The notes under the pieces were generated by a model, which saw only the letters and a program-made list of their open reading frames with translations, did no database searches and was not told where the DNA came from. A program made the position numbers and the translations under genes. Positions 1 through 8,377 of a stretch of DNA of 64,000 bases are shown in pieces (the first letter of the stretch is position 1; every line of letters starts with the position of its first letter). The stretch spans positions 1 to 64,000 of the forward strand of contig NZ_JBNXUO010000010.1 in the NCBI RefSeq assembly GCF_050563535.1, in the 5' to 3' direction. The stretch is from Falsiroseomonas sp050563535 (GTDB lineage: Bacteria; Pseudomonadota; Alphaproteobacteria; Acetobacterales; Acetobacteraceae).

Positions 1-13
1 CGAACACAGCAAA

Positions 14-42
14 CCCGCAGGAGATATCCAGCGGGGCTTTTT
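14..42 (+). terminator. Rho-independent terminator-like hairpin at the window edge
   Basis: CCCGC at 14-18 pairs with GCGGG at 31-35 across a 12-nt loop and is followed by a T run at 38-42. This is the classic layout for a plus-strand gene or RNA lying left of the window. On the minus strand the same stem ends in a short TTT, so it could also stop transcripts from the dehydrogenase gene that ends at 78. What it terminates on the left is not visible. Confidence 0.6.
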
Positions 43-77
43 GATTCCAGGCATCGGCATGGCCCGCTGAACCCTGC

Positions 78-1169
78 TCACTTCCCGGTTCGGTCTATGA
101 TGCAGGCCGTGACCTCCGCCGTTCCGGCGCCGCCGAATTCCGCCGTGCGCAGACCGCCCGCAAATGCCCTGTCCACCGCGCCCCGCAGTTCGGCGCCCGC
201 ATCCATCCAGGCCTGGCCCGCCCCGCGTTCGGCCAGCCAGTCCAGCATCATCGCCGCGGACAGCAGCATGGCCGTGGGATTGGCCAGGCCCTTCCCCGCG
301 ATGTCCGGCCCGGTCCCGTGGCTGGGCTGGAAGACCGCATGCGCGTCCCCGATATCAGCCGACGGCGCATAGCCCATGCCGCCGATCAGGCCGGCGCCGA
401 GATCCGACAGGATGTCGCCGAACATGTTCTCCATCGGCAGCACGTCGAAGTCCCACGGGCGGCGCAGCAGGTCGAGCGCCATGGCATCCACGTAGTGCTC
501 CCCGGTCGGCACATGTGGAAAGCCGGCCGCGACCTCGCGGAACACCTTCCGCATGAAGGCCATCGAGGTGAACACATTCGCCTTGTCCACCAGCGTCACC
601 TTCTGCGGCCGGCCGAGCCGCCCGGCGCGGCGCTCCGCCAGGCGGAAGGCGAAGCGGGAGAGGCGTTCGGTGGTGACGCGGGTGATCACCATGGTGTCGC
701 GCGCCTCGCTGTCGCCGATCACCTCGCCACGGCCGCGTGCCCAGAACAGGCCTTCCGTGCTCTCCCGAATGATCACCAGGTCGATGTCGCGCGCCCGCGG
801 GTCGGCCAGCGCGAGGGGCACGCCCGGGATCGCGCGGATCGGCCGGACGCCGGCATAGAGGCCGAGCCGCTGGCGGAGCTCGAGCTGCGGCGCGATCTCC
901 GTGCCATCCGGGTAGCGGATGCCCGGCCAGCCCATGGCGCCGAGCAGGATGGCATCGGCGGCTTCGGCGCGCCGGAACACTTCCTCGGTCATGGCGGAGC
1001 CGGTGTCGCGATAGGCGAAGGCGCCGGCCCGCAGCGTCTCGATCGTCAGGCCCAGGCCGTGCCGGCGCGCCAGCTTGTCGAGCACCGCCAGCGCCGCTTC
1101 CATCACCTCCACGCCGATGCCGTCGCCGGGCATCGCCGCCACATGCACGCCGTTGCCGCGAAGGCTCAT
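78..1169 (-). CDS. Isocitrate/isopropylmalate dehydrogenase family protein (tartrate dehydrogenase-like)
   Basis: A 363-aa protein of the family that oxidatively decarboxylates 2-hydroxyacids with NAD(P). Visible motifs are MPGDGIGVEV near the N-terminus, RESTEGLF in the substrate loop, the catalytic-lysine context LVDKANVF, and the metal-binding block ENMFGDILSDLGAGL. The aromatic residue after TEGL is Phe, where many relatives have Tyr. The ATG at 1169 is chosen because GGAG lies about 9 nt upstream; longer versions would invade the neighbouring gene. It is the last gene of the minus-strand hydantoinase operon, 88 bp after the DadA-like gene. A role in oxidising a product of that pathway is inference. 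LeuB is less likely because no leuCD genes are nearby. The substrate cannot be read from sequence. Confidence 0.85.
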   Translation of the reverse strand: MSLRGNGVHVAAMPGDGIGVEVMEAALAVLDKLARRHGLGLTIETLRAGAFAYRDTGSAMTEEVFRRAEAADAILLGAMGWPGIRYPDGTEIAPQLELRQRLGLYAGVRPIRAIPGVPLALADPRARDIDLVIIRESTEGLFWARGRGEVIGDSEARDTMVITRVTTERLSRFAFRLAERRAGRLGRPQKVTLVDKANVFTSMAFMRKVFREVAAGFPHVPTGEHYVDAMALDLLRRPWDFDVLPMENMFGDILSDLGAGLIGGMGYAPSADIGDAHAVFQPSHGTGPDIAGKGLANPTAMLLSAAMMLDWLAERGAGQAWMDAGAELRGAVDRAFAGGLRTAEFGGAGTAEVTACIIDRTGK

Positions 1170-1257
1170 GCCGGACTGCTCCACTCGACGGGGTTGATCA
1201 GCCTTGTGCCGTTCACCCGCATCGCGGCGCATCGCACCGTGCCGGCCGCGGCCATGG

Positions 1258-2508
1258 TCACGCGAAGCGCTCCGCGGCGAAGGGCGCGAAATCCTGGTTG
1301 ACCGGCCGCCCGAGGATGGCGGGGGCGAGCATCGCTGCCGTGGGCGCCGAGCCGGTGAGGCCGAGATGCCCATGCCCGAAGGCGAACCACAATCCGCGCA
1401 GGCGCTGCGAGGGCCCGACCACCGGCACCGAATCCGGCAGGCAGGGCCGGTGGCCCATCCAGAACCCTCCCGACCGGTCGAGCCGCGCCTGCGGGAAGAC
1501 GGCCGCGAGGTCGTCGTAGAGCAGCGCCGCGCGGGTCTCGTTCGGGGCACGCTCCAGCCCGCCGAACTCCACCGTACCGGCAACCCGGACCGCACCTTCC
1601 ATTGGCGTGATGAACACCTTGCGGTCGGCCGGCACGACGGGGCGGCTGATCGAGATGCCGGGCGCGGGCAGGTTCACATGGTAGCCGCGCTGCGTCTCGA
1701 GCGGGATTCGGTAGCCGAGTGGCGCGAGCAGCCGCGCCGACCAGGCGCCGGCCGCAACCACCACCTCCTCCGCCTCGTGCCGCCGTGCCTCCCCCTCCGC
1801 GCCGGTGACGCGGCCTTCCGCCACCGTCAGGGCCCGGATGCGGTCGCGCCGCACCTCTCCTCCGGCGCGCTGGAAGGCGTCCGCCACCGCGCGCGAGTAC
1901 CGCTGCGGAGAGGCGCAATGCGCGTGGTCCGGCAGCGACACGCCGACCTGGTAGGCCGGGCCGATCTCGGGTTCGAGCGCGAGGATCCCGTCGCGGTCCA
2001 GCAGCTCCACCCGGGCGCCATAGGCGCGCCGCAGGTCCCAGCCGGCCTGGTCCTTCGCCAGCTGCTCGCGGCTCCTGTACAGGTACAGGTTGCCGTGCGG
2101 CAGGATCAGCTCCGGCACGCCCACCTCACGCGCGAGTTCCAGGTGCTGCTCCGTCGCCAGGCGCTGCAGCGTGTCGATCGCCGCGGCCGCGCGCGCCACC
2201 GCCTCCGGCCGGGCAGAGGCAACGAAGCGCAGCAGCCAGGGCGCGGCGCGCAGCCAGTAGCCGGGCGGGATGTGCAGCGGCGCCGCCGGGTCCAGCAGCA
2301 TCCGCGGCACCTGCTTCAGCAGGCCGGGCATCGCCAGCGGCGCCACGGAGCTTGAACTGATCGACCCCGCATTGCCGAAGCTCGCGCCGCCCTCGCCCGG
2401 CGGCTCCGGGTCCACGATGGCGACCTCCGCACCCCCCTGGCGAAGCCGCCAGGCGAGGGCGAGGCCCACGATGCCGGCGCCGATGACGAGAACCCTGCGC
2501 GCGCTCAA
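1258..2508 (-). CDS. FAD-dependent D-amino-acid dehydrogenase-like oxidoreductase (DadA family)
   Basis: A 416-aa DAO-fold flavoprotein. The N-terminus carries the Rossmann FAD motif IGAGIVGLALAWRL (about residues 8-21). The DadA-typical SFGNAGSI segment follows, and near the C-terminus lies WMGHRPCLPDSVPVVGP with the GHGHLGLT FAD-contact region. DadA enzymes oxidise D-amino acids to 2-oxoacids and ammonia, passing electrons to the respiratory chain at the inner membrane. Between the creatininase-like gene (67 bp upstream) and a hydroxyacid-type dehydrogenase (88 bp downstream), it plausibly oxidises an amino acid released by the HyuAB/creatininase-like enzymes. A sarcosine or other secondary amine is an equally possible substrate. 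Confidence 0.88.
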   Translation of the reverse strand: MSARRVLVIGAGIVGLALAWRLRQGGAEVAIVDPEPPGEGGASFGNAGSISSSSVAPLAMPGLLKQVPRMLLDPAAPLHIPPGYWLRAAPWLLRFVASARPEAVARAAAAIDTLQRLATEQHLELAREVGVPELILPHGNLYLYRSREQLAKDQAGWDLRRAYGARVELLDRDGILALEPEIGPAYQVGVSLPDHAHCASPQRYSRAVADAFQRAGGEVRRDRIRALTVAEGRVTGAEGEARRHEAEEVVVAAGAWSARLLAPLGYRIPLETQRGYHVNLPAPGISISRPVVPADRKVFITPMEGAVRVAGTVEFGGLERAPNETRAALLYDDLAAVFPQARLDRSGGFWMGHRPCLPDSVPVVGPSQRLRGLWFAFGHGHLGLTGSAPTAAMLAPAILGRPVNQDFAPFAAERFA

Positions 2509-2575
2509 GCTGGCATTCCCCCTGCTGCCCGGCCCATGCTGCCGCGCCGCGCCGCGTCGCGCCAGGGCAGCCCGG

Positions 2576-3415
2576 TCAGGCGACGATGGGCGGCACCCGC
2601 ACGCTGACCGGCATCCGCCGCAGCTCCGCGACCACGCCCGCCAGGCGTCCGGCGATGGCCGCCACCATGGCGCGCCCCTTCCCGGCCGTGGCGAGCGAGT
2701 CGTCGCCGACCACGCCCTGCCGTGCCTCGGTCCTCGCGCGGAATTCCTCCGGCAGCGCCGGAAGGTAGAACCCGTCGCCGTCGAGCCGCGGGTCCAGCGT
2801 GTGGTGGCCGTGCCGCGGCGCGGCGCCCTTCGGCGTCGGCACGAAGCCGCCGGGTGCGCGCGCCATGTCGGTCAGGTGGGCGTAGTAGGCCAGCACCAGC
2901 GCCGTCTCGCTCTCCCCCGCATGGCCCAGCGTGCCGGGCGCGCCTTCCGCCAGCCTGGCGATCGCCTCCCGCGCCAGCAGGCCGCAATCGGCGACCGCCA
3001 CCAGCGCGCCGGTGGACATGCGCAGCTTCACCGCCGCGATCTCCATGGGGGCGAGGTTGGCCATGCGGTTGCCGTTCACCAGCACGATGCGCCGCACGCC
3101 GTGGCGGATCAGGCATTCGCCGATATCGACCGCCACCGCGGTCAGCGTCTCCGCCTTCAGGCCGATGGTGCCGGGGAAGGCCATGTGGCCATGCGACCAG
3201 CCGTAATGCATGGGCGGCGCGACCAGGCAGCCCGCCAGCTTCGCAGCCTCCTCCGCCACCACGCTGGCCCATCCGGTGTCGAGCAGCAGCGGCGCGTGGT
3301 GGCCATGCTGTTCGGTCGCGCCGATCGGCACGAGCGCGACGTCGTCCGTGCCGAGATGCGCCGCGATCTCGTCCCAGGAGAGTTCCTGCATCCACACGCT
3401 CGGCCGTCCGGGCAT
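2576..3415 (-). CDS. Creatininase family amidohydrolase
   Basis: A 279-aa protein of the creatininase/MftE/FAPy-deformylase family, metal-dependent hydrolases of cyclic amides and formamides. The metal-site signature is visible as PIGATEQHGHHAPLLLDT (about residues 31-48, Glu-His-His-Asp), with GWSHGHM and GHAGESETALVL later in the chain. Length fits the family (about 250-280). It starts 13 bp after hyuB stops, so the two are very probably co-transcribed. It could open a cyclic amide related to the hydantoinase substrate (creatinine, N-methylhydantoin or a lactam), but the family is functionally broad. No creatinase gene is present. Confidence 0.85.
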   Translation of the reverse strand: MPGRPSVWMQELSWDEIAAHLGTDDVALVPIGATEQHGHHAPLLLDTGWASVVAEEAAKLAGCLVAPPMHYGWSHGHMAFPGTIGLKAETLTAVAVDIGECLIRHGVRRIVLVNGNRMANLAPMEIAAVKLRMSTGALVAVADCGLLAREAIARLAEGAPGTLGHAGESETALVLAYYAHLTDMARAPGGFVPTPKGAAPRHGHHTLDPRLDGDGFYLPALPEEFRARTEARQGVVGDDSLATAGKGRAMVAAIAGRLAGVVAELRRMPVSVRVPPIVA

Positions 3416-3428
3416 CCCCGCCTCCTCC

Positions 3429-5012
3429 TCAATCCGCCTTGCCGAAGCCGCCGCCGCCCGGCGTCAGCACGCGCAGCACGTCGCCGGGCGCCAGCGGCAG
3501 GTCGACGGCGGCGGAGGGCAGGCGGCGCTCCCGCTCCGTTCCCGGATTCAGCAGGAAGGCGCCGGTCGCGCCGTCCCCGCCGCCGGCCGTGCCCCGCGCC
3601 GGTCGCCTCTGGCGTTCCGAGGAGAGGCTGACGGTGACGCCTTCCGTCAGCACCCGCCAGTCGCGCACCACCCCGTGCCCGCCCCGGTTCCGCCCATCGC
3701 CGCCCGAGCCCTGGCGCAGCGCGTAGCGTTCGACCCGCAGGGGATAGGCGTTCTCCAGCGCCTCCACCGGCAGGTTGGCGGCGCCCGAGGCATGGACGCG
3801 CACCGCATCCATCCCCGGCCCCCGCCCGCGCCCGCCGCTACCGCCCGCGATCGTCTCGTAGTCCACGAAGACGCCGCCATGCCGCGGATCGGGGCCGGAG
3901 AGGATGACCAGGTGATGCGGCCCGCTGTCGGCCATGCCGGCACCGCCCAGCGCCCGTCCCATGGCCGCGACTATGAGGTCGCCGAGCACCCCGCAGGTGA
4001 TGGCGCGCGTGCCCACCGCCGCCGGCGCCACGGGGTCCAGCAGCGTGCCCGGGCGCGTCACCACCTCGATCGCGTCGTAGTAGCCGGCATTGGGCGGCAC
4101 GTCGGGATCCAGCAGCGACTTCGCCACCGCATAGACCACCGCAAGCACCGCCTTGCGCGGCACGTTGCGGCTGCTGCCGGTCAGTTGCGGCGCGCTGCCG
4201 GTGAAGTCGAAGCGCAGGCGCCCGCCGCCCACGGTCAGGCGCAGGTGCAGCCGCGCGGGCTGGCCGGCATCGCCTTCGTCCAGCGCCTCCTCGGCCTCGT
4301 GGCTGCCATCCGGCAGGGCGGCGACGGCGGCGGCGAAACGCTGACCGGTGGCGGCGAGGAAGCCCTCGATGCAGCCCTCCACCACGGCGCGCGGGTATTT
4401 CGCGAACAGCCCCGCCACCCGTTCGGCGCCCACGCGGTTGGCGGCGAACTGCGCCTGCAGGTCGCCCATCCGCTCCTCCGGCGTGCGGCTGTTCAGCAGC
4501 ACGAGGTCGAGGATGTCGGGGTCCGGCGTGCCGCCGCGCAGCACGCGCACCACCGGTATGCGGATGCCCTCCTGGAAGATGCTGGTGCAGAGCGCGGATT
4601 CGGACCCCGGCACCATGCCCCCGACATCGGCGTGGTGCGCGATGTTCGCGACGAAGGCCACCACCGTCCCGTCCACGAAGACCGGCGCCACCAGGTTGAG
4701 GTCGGGCAGGTGGGTGCCGCCGCCGTTGAAGGGGTCGTTCGCCAGGAACATGTCGCCGGGCGCCATGGCCGCGGCGGGATACTTCGCCCCGATCGCCTCG
4801 ATCGCGCCGATCATGGAGCCGAGATGGATGGGGATGCGGTTGGCCTGCGCCACCACGCGGCCTGCCGCATCGAAGATGGCCGAGGAGCAGTCGGCGCGTT
4901 CCTTGATGTTGGGCGAGAAGGCGAGGGCGACGAGCGTCGCCGCTATCTCCTCCGCCGCCAGCGCCAGGTAGCGCGCGACCACCTCGGTCAGCACCGGGTC
5001 GGGGCGGCTCAT
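3429..5012 (-). CDS. hyuB: Hydantoinase/oxoprolinase B subunit (HyuB family)
   Basis: A 527-aa HyuB-type subunit of ATP-dependent hydantoinase/5-oxoprolinase/acetone-carboxylase-like enzymes. Family landmarks are NIKERADCSSAIFD and NRIPIHLGSM near the N-terminus, the DMFLANDPFNGGGTHLPD block, IAHHADVGG, and the Gly-rich C-terminus LTPGGGGFGKAD. The start at 5012 gives a 4-bp ATGA overlap with hyuA, indicating translational coupling. The open frame continues upstream, but only as a shadow inside hyuA. The substrate may be N-methylhydantoin, 5-oxoproline or another cyclic amide; sequence alone does not decide. Confidence 0.9.
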   Translation of the reverse strand: MSRPDPVLTEVVARYLALAAEEIAATLVALAFSPNIKERADCSSAIFDAAGRVVAQANRIPIHLGSMIGAIEAIGAKYPAAAMAPGDMFLANDPFNGGGTHLPDLNLVAPVFVDGTVVAFVANIAHHADVGGMVPGSESALCTSIFQEGIRIPVVRVLRGGTPDPDILDLVLLNSRTPEERMGDLQAQFAANRVGAERVAGLFAKYPRAVVEGCIEGFLAATGQRFAAAVAALPDGSHEAEEALDEGDAGQPARLHLRLTVGGGRLRFDFTGSAPQLTGSSRNVPRKAVLAVVYAVAKSLLDPDVPPNAGYYDAIEVVTRPGTLLDPVAPAAVGTRAITCGVLGDLIVAAMGRALGGAGMADSGPHHLVILSGPDPRHGGVFVDYETIAGGSGGRGRGPGMDAVRVHASGAANLPVEALENAYPLRVERYALRQGSGGDGRNRGGHGVVRDWRVLTEGVTVSLSSERQRRPARGTAGGGDGATGAFLLNPGTERERRLPSAAVDLPLAPGDVLRVLTPGGGGFGKAD

Positions 5013-7087
5013 GCGCCGTGCTCCAGCAGCAGGTTGCCAAGGCGGTCGCAGCGCGCCGCCCAGCCGGGCGGGACGATGGTGGTGGTGTCCATCTGCTCGA
5101 TCACGGCGGGTCCCCGCAGCGCGTCGCCGGGCCCGAGCGAGGCGCGGTGCAGCACCGGCGTCGGCACGAAGCCGGTGGCGGGGAACCAGACCTCGCGCCG
5201 CGCCGCCGGCGGGGCGGCGGCGGGCGGGGGCGGCCCTTCCGGCGGCGGCGCGGGGCGCGCCGCGACGGCGACGAGCCGCGCCGTCACCGCCTCCACCACC
5301 TGGTGCGGCAGGGCATAGCCGAAGCGGCCGGCATGGCGGGCGTGGAAGGCCTCGACGCAGGCCGCGAGGCCGGCGGCATCCGGCGTCGCGGGCAGCGGGA
5401 TGGCCAGTTCGGAGCTTTGCCCGCGATAGCGCAGGTCCAGCGCGCGTTCGAAGCGCAGCGCGGCGGGGTCCAGCGCCTCGCCTTCCGCCCAGGCGGCGCA
5501 GCGCGCATCCAGCGCGTCGAAGGCGGCGCGGATGCCGGGCAGGCCGTCGGACGTCGCCTCGGTCAGGCAGGTCAGGCCGAAATCGCCGCGGATGTCGGCG
5601 GCCAGCAGGCCGAGCGCCGACATCAGCCCGGGATGCGCGGGCACGATCACGCGCGTCATGCCCAGCGCCTCCGCGACCTCGGCCGCATGCAGCGGCCCGC
5701 CGCCGCCGAAGGCGAACAGCGCGTAGCGGCGCGGGTCCTCCCCCTTCTCCACCGAGATCACGCGCACCGCGCCGGCCATGTTGACGTTGGCGATCTCCAG
5801 CATCCCTGCCGCCGCCGCCACGGTGTCGAGGCCGAGCGGCCGCGCGACATGCGCCTCGATCGCGGCACGCGCGCGGTCGGGGTGCACGGGCATCCGCCCG
5901 TCCAGCAGCGCCACCGGGTTCAGCCGGCCGAGCAGCATGTTCGCGTCCGTCACCGTGGGCCGGGTGCCGCCGCGGCCGTAGCAGGCCGGGCCGGGCAGGG
6001 CGCCGGCGCTGTCCGGCCCCACCTTGGGCAGCCCGCCCGCATCCACCCAGGCCAGGCTGCCGCCCCCGGCGCCGATGGTGTGGACATCGATGCTGGCCGC
6101 GCGCACCGGCAGGCCCGCCATCTCCCGCAGGCCGGACCGCGCGGGGCGGCCTTCCTTCACCAGGCAGACATCGGTGCTGGTGCCGCCGATGTCGAAGGTG
6201 ACGAGGTCCGGCAGCCCCGCCGCCGCCCCGGCCAGCGCGGCGCCGATCACCCCGCCGGCAGGGCCCGAGAGGAAGGTGTTCACCGGCCGCCCGCGCAGCG
6301 TGGCGGTGGAGACGAGCCCGCCGCTCGACTGCATCACCACCGGCTCCCCCGGCACGGCGCGGTCGCGCATGCCGTCGCGGAAGCGGGCGAGGTAGCCGCT
6401 CATCACCGGCATCAGCGCGGCGTTCACCGCGGTGGTGGCGCAGCGTTCGTATTCGCGGAATTCCGGGCTCACCTCCGACGACAGGCACAGGTGGAGGTCG
6501 GGCCGCAGCCGGCGCAGCAGCTCCGCGATGCGGCGTTCATGCGCCGGGTTGCGGTAGCTGTGCAGCAGGCAGACCGCCACCGCCCGCACGCCGGGCGCGA
6601 TGGTGCCGAGCGCCGCTTCCGCCTGCACCCCGTCCAGCGCGCGCACCACGCCGCCCGCGGCGTCGAGCCGTTCCTCGACCTCGATCCGGTCGCCGGCCGC
6701 GACCGGCGGCCGCGGCTTCGGGATGTCGAGGTTGTAGAGATGCGGCCGGCGCTGCCGCCCGAGGTCGAGCACATCCGCGAATCCCGCCGTGGTGACCAGC
6801 GCGGCGCGACCGGTCTTGCCTTCCAGCACCGCATTGGTCGCCAGCGTGGTGCCGAGCGCGATGCCGCCGACCTGCGCGCCGGTCGCGCCTTCCTCGGCCA
6901 GGATCTCGTCCATCCCGCGCAGCACCGCCTCTGCCGGGTCGGCGGGGTTGGAGGGGACCTTGCGGAAGCGGTAGCGGCCGCTCGCGGCGTCGCAGAGCAC
7001 CACGTCGGTGAAGGTGCCGCCGGTGTCGATGCCGATCAGGAGGGGCGCTTGCCTTGCCGTCGTCTCGGGTCGCGTGGCGCGGGTCAT
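5009..7087 (-). CDS. hyuA: Hydantoinase/oxoprolinase A subunit (HyuA family)
   Basis: A 692-aa ATP-binding subunit of the HyuA-HyuB enzyme. The N-terminal ASKHA phosphate motif GIDTGGTFTDVV is near residue 20, GTTLATNAVLEGK follows, and the second nucleotide motif FDIGGTSTDVCLV lies mid-protein. IGAGGGSLAWVD and GPACYGRGGTRPTVTDAN are also typical of the family. The ATG at 7087 is chosen because the conserved core starts about 18 residues later; upstream in-frame codons would cross the divergent promoter region. It heads a five-gene minus-strand operon. A 28-bp palindrome (7105-7132) in the 46-bp gap is the obvious candidate control site. Confidence 0.92.
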   Translation of the reverse strand: MTRATRPETTARQAPLLIGIDTGGTFTDVVLCDAASGRYRFRKVPSNPADPAEAVLRGMDEILAEEGATGAQVGGIALGTTLATNAVLEGKTGRAALVTTAGFADVLDLGRQRRPHLYNLDIPKPRPPVAAGDRIEVEERLDAAGGVVRALDGVQAEAALGTIAPGVRAVAVCLLHSYRNPAHERRIAELLRRLRPDLHLCLSSEVSPEFREYERCATTAVNAALMPVMSGYLARFRDGMRDRAVPGEPVVMQSSGGLVSTATLRGRPVNTFLSGPAGGVIGAALAGAAAGLPDLVTFDIGGTSTDVCLVKEGRPARSGLREMAGLPVRAASIDVHTIGAGGGSLAWVDAGGLPKVGPDSAGALPGPACYGRGGTRPTVTDANMLLGRLNPVALLDGRMPVHPDRARAAIEAHVARPLGLDTVAAAAGMLEIANVNMAGAVRVISVEKGEDPRRYALFAFGGGGPLHAAEVAEALGMTRVIVPAHPGLMSALGLLAADIRGDFGLTCLTEATSDGLPGIRAAFDALDARCAAWAEGEALDPAALRFERALDLRYRGQSSELAIPLPATPDAAGLAACVEAFHARHAGRFGYALPHQVVEAVTARLVAVAARPAPPPEGPPPPAAAPPAARREVWFPATGFVPTPVLHRASLGPGDALRGPAVIEQMDTTTIVPPGWAARCDRLGNLLLEHGA

Positions 7088-7104
7088 TGACGCGTTGGAA
7101 TCCC

Positions 7105-7132
7105 GTCCCGAATATCCCCGGATAATCGGGAC
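7105..7132. promoter_or_regulatory. 28-bp near-perfect palindrome in a divergent promoter gap (candidate operator)
   Basis: The half site GTCCCGAATATCC is mirrored by GGATAATCGGGAC; 24 of 28 positions are symmetric. It occupies most of the 46-bp gap between hyuA (minus, ATG at 7087) and the aminotransferase-fold gene (plus, ATG at 7134). GATAAT at 7121-7126 inside the right arm resembles a -10 box for the plus-strand gene and lies only 7 nt before its ATG. A dimeric repressor bound here would cover both promoters. The regulator is not in the window. Confidence 0.6.
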
Positions 7133-7133
7133 G

Positions 7134-8354
7134 ATGCGGCACATGGACCTGCCTGGCAATCCTGCGGCCGAGACCGACGCCCTGCTGCGCGCCGCCTTCC
7201 GCGACCTCGGCAGCACCGTCTATCTCGACGTCGCGGCGCGCGGCCCGCTGCCCTTCGCGGCGCGTCGCGCGGCGGAGGCGATGCTGCTCGGCCAGGCCAG
7301 CGGCGCGGTGCCGAAGCTCGAATGGTTCGCGATGGCGGAACGCACCCGCGCGAAGGCGGCGCGGCTGCTCGGCGTCGCGCCCGGGGACCTCGCCTTCACC
7401 AAGAACGCGTCGGAGGGGCTGAACATCGTCGCGGCCTCGCTGCGGCTGGGGCGCGGCGACCGCATCGTCATCGCCCCTTCCGTCGAGCATCCGAACAACG
7501 TCTTCCCCTGGCTGTGGCAGGCGGAACAGGCCGGCGCGGAACTGCACCGCGTGACGCCCGCGCCCGGCGAGCCGCTGGAGGATGCGCTGGCCGCCGCGCT
7601 CGATGGCCGCACGCGGCTGGTCGCCGTCACCTCGATGGACTTCGCGACCGGCCGGCGCACCGACCTGCGGAGGATCGGCACCGCCTGCCGCGCGCGGGAC
7701 GTCTTCCTGCTCGTCGATGCCGCGCAGTCGGCCGGCGTGCTGGCCGAGGACCTCTCCGGCCTGCCGGTGGATGGCTGGGCGACGGCGGCGCAGAAGGGGC
7801 TGCTCGGCCTCTACGGCCTCGGGCTGCTCTATGTGCGGCGCGACCGGGCGGAGATGATGCGGCCCGTCCACCTCGCCCGCTTCTCGGTGGAACTGGCGGA
7901 GGGGCACGAGGCGGCGGGGCCGGATGGTGGCTGGCGCCTGCGCGACGGCGCGGGCCGCTTCGAGGTCGGCAACCACAACTTCGTCGCCCTCGCCGCGCTC
8001 GAAGCCTCGCTCGACCTCCTGCTGCGGCTCGGCCCGGCGGAGGTCGAGCGCCGCTCCACCGCCGCCGCCGCCGCTCTGCGCGCGGGGATCGAGGCGCTGG
8101 GCCTGCCGGTGCTGCCCGTCCCGCCCGCGCATCGCGGCCACATCGTCGCGGTGGGGGAGGCGATCGGCAGCGGGCACGACACCGCCGACCTGCCCTGGGT
8201 CAACGCCCTGGGCGCGCATCTGCGCGCCGCGGGGGTGGTGCATTCGGTGCGGCGCGGCGTGCTGCGCCTTTCCACCCATGTGCATGTCCTGCCGGAGGTG
8301 GCGGGGCGCGCGCTCGACGTCATCGCCGATTGGCGGGGCGATCGGTCAGGATGA
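7134..8354 (+). CDS. Aminotransferase class V-fold PLP-dependent protein
   Basis: A 406-aa fold-type I PLP enzyme of the cysteine-desulfurase/isopenicillin-epimerase/kynureninase-like group. PLP contacts are visible at DAAQSAG (Asp195 to Gln198) and the Schiff-base lysine at AAQKGLLG (Lys221). FTKNASEGLN and VEHPNNVFPW are typical of class V enzymes. ATG 7134 and ATG 7143 are both in frame; the first is used. It overlaps the next possible start by ATGA and leads the plus-strand operon of receptor, threonine aldolase and two amidases. The reaction is unknown; desulfination, epimerisation or beta-elimination are all possible in this group. Confidence 0.85.
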   Translation: MRHMDLPGNPAAETDALLRAAFRDLGSTVYLDVAARGPLPFAARRAAEAMLLGQASGAVPKLEWFAMAERTRAKAARLLGVAPGDLAFTKNASEGLNIVAASLRLGRGDRIVIAPSVEHPNNVFPWLWQAEQAGAELHRVTPAPGEPLEDALAAALDGRTRLVAVTSMDFATGRRTDLRRIGTACRARDVFLLVDAAQSAGVLAEDLSGLPVDGWATAAQKGLLGLYGLGLLYVRRDRAEMMRPVHLARFSVELAEGHEAAGPDGGWRLRDGAGRFEVGNHNFVALAALEASLDLLLRLGPAEVERRSTAAAAALRAGIEALGLPVLPVPPAHRGHIVAVGEAIGSGHDTADLPWVNALGAHLRAAGVVHSVRRGVLRLSTHVHVLPEVAGRALDVIADWRGDRSG

Positions 8355-8377
8355 CCCAGCCGGAGAGGACCCCCCGC

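Noticed and set aside
5013..6488. N-terminal extension of the hyuB frame to about 1000 residues
   Set aside because: The extra sequence is an Arg/Gly-rich out-of-frame reading of hyuA; the ATGA overlap at 5009-5012 gives the natural start.
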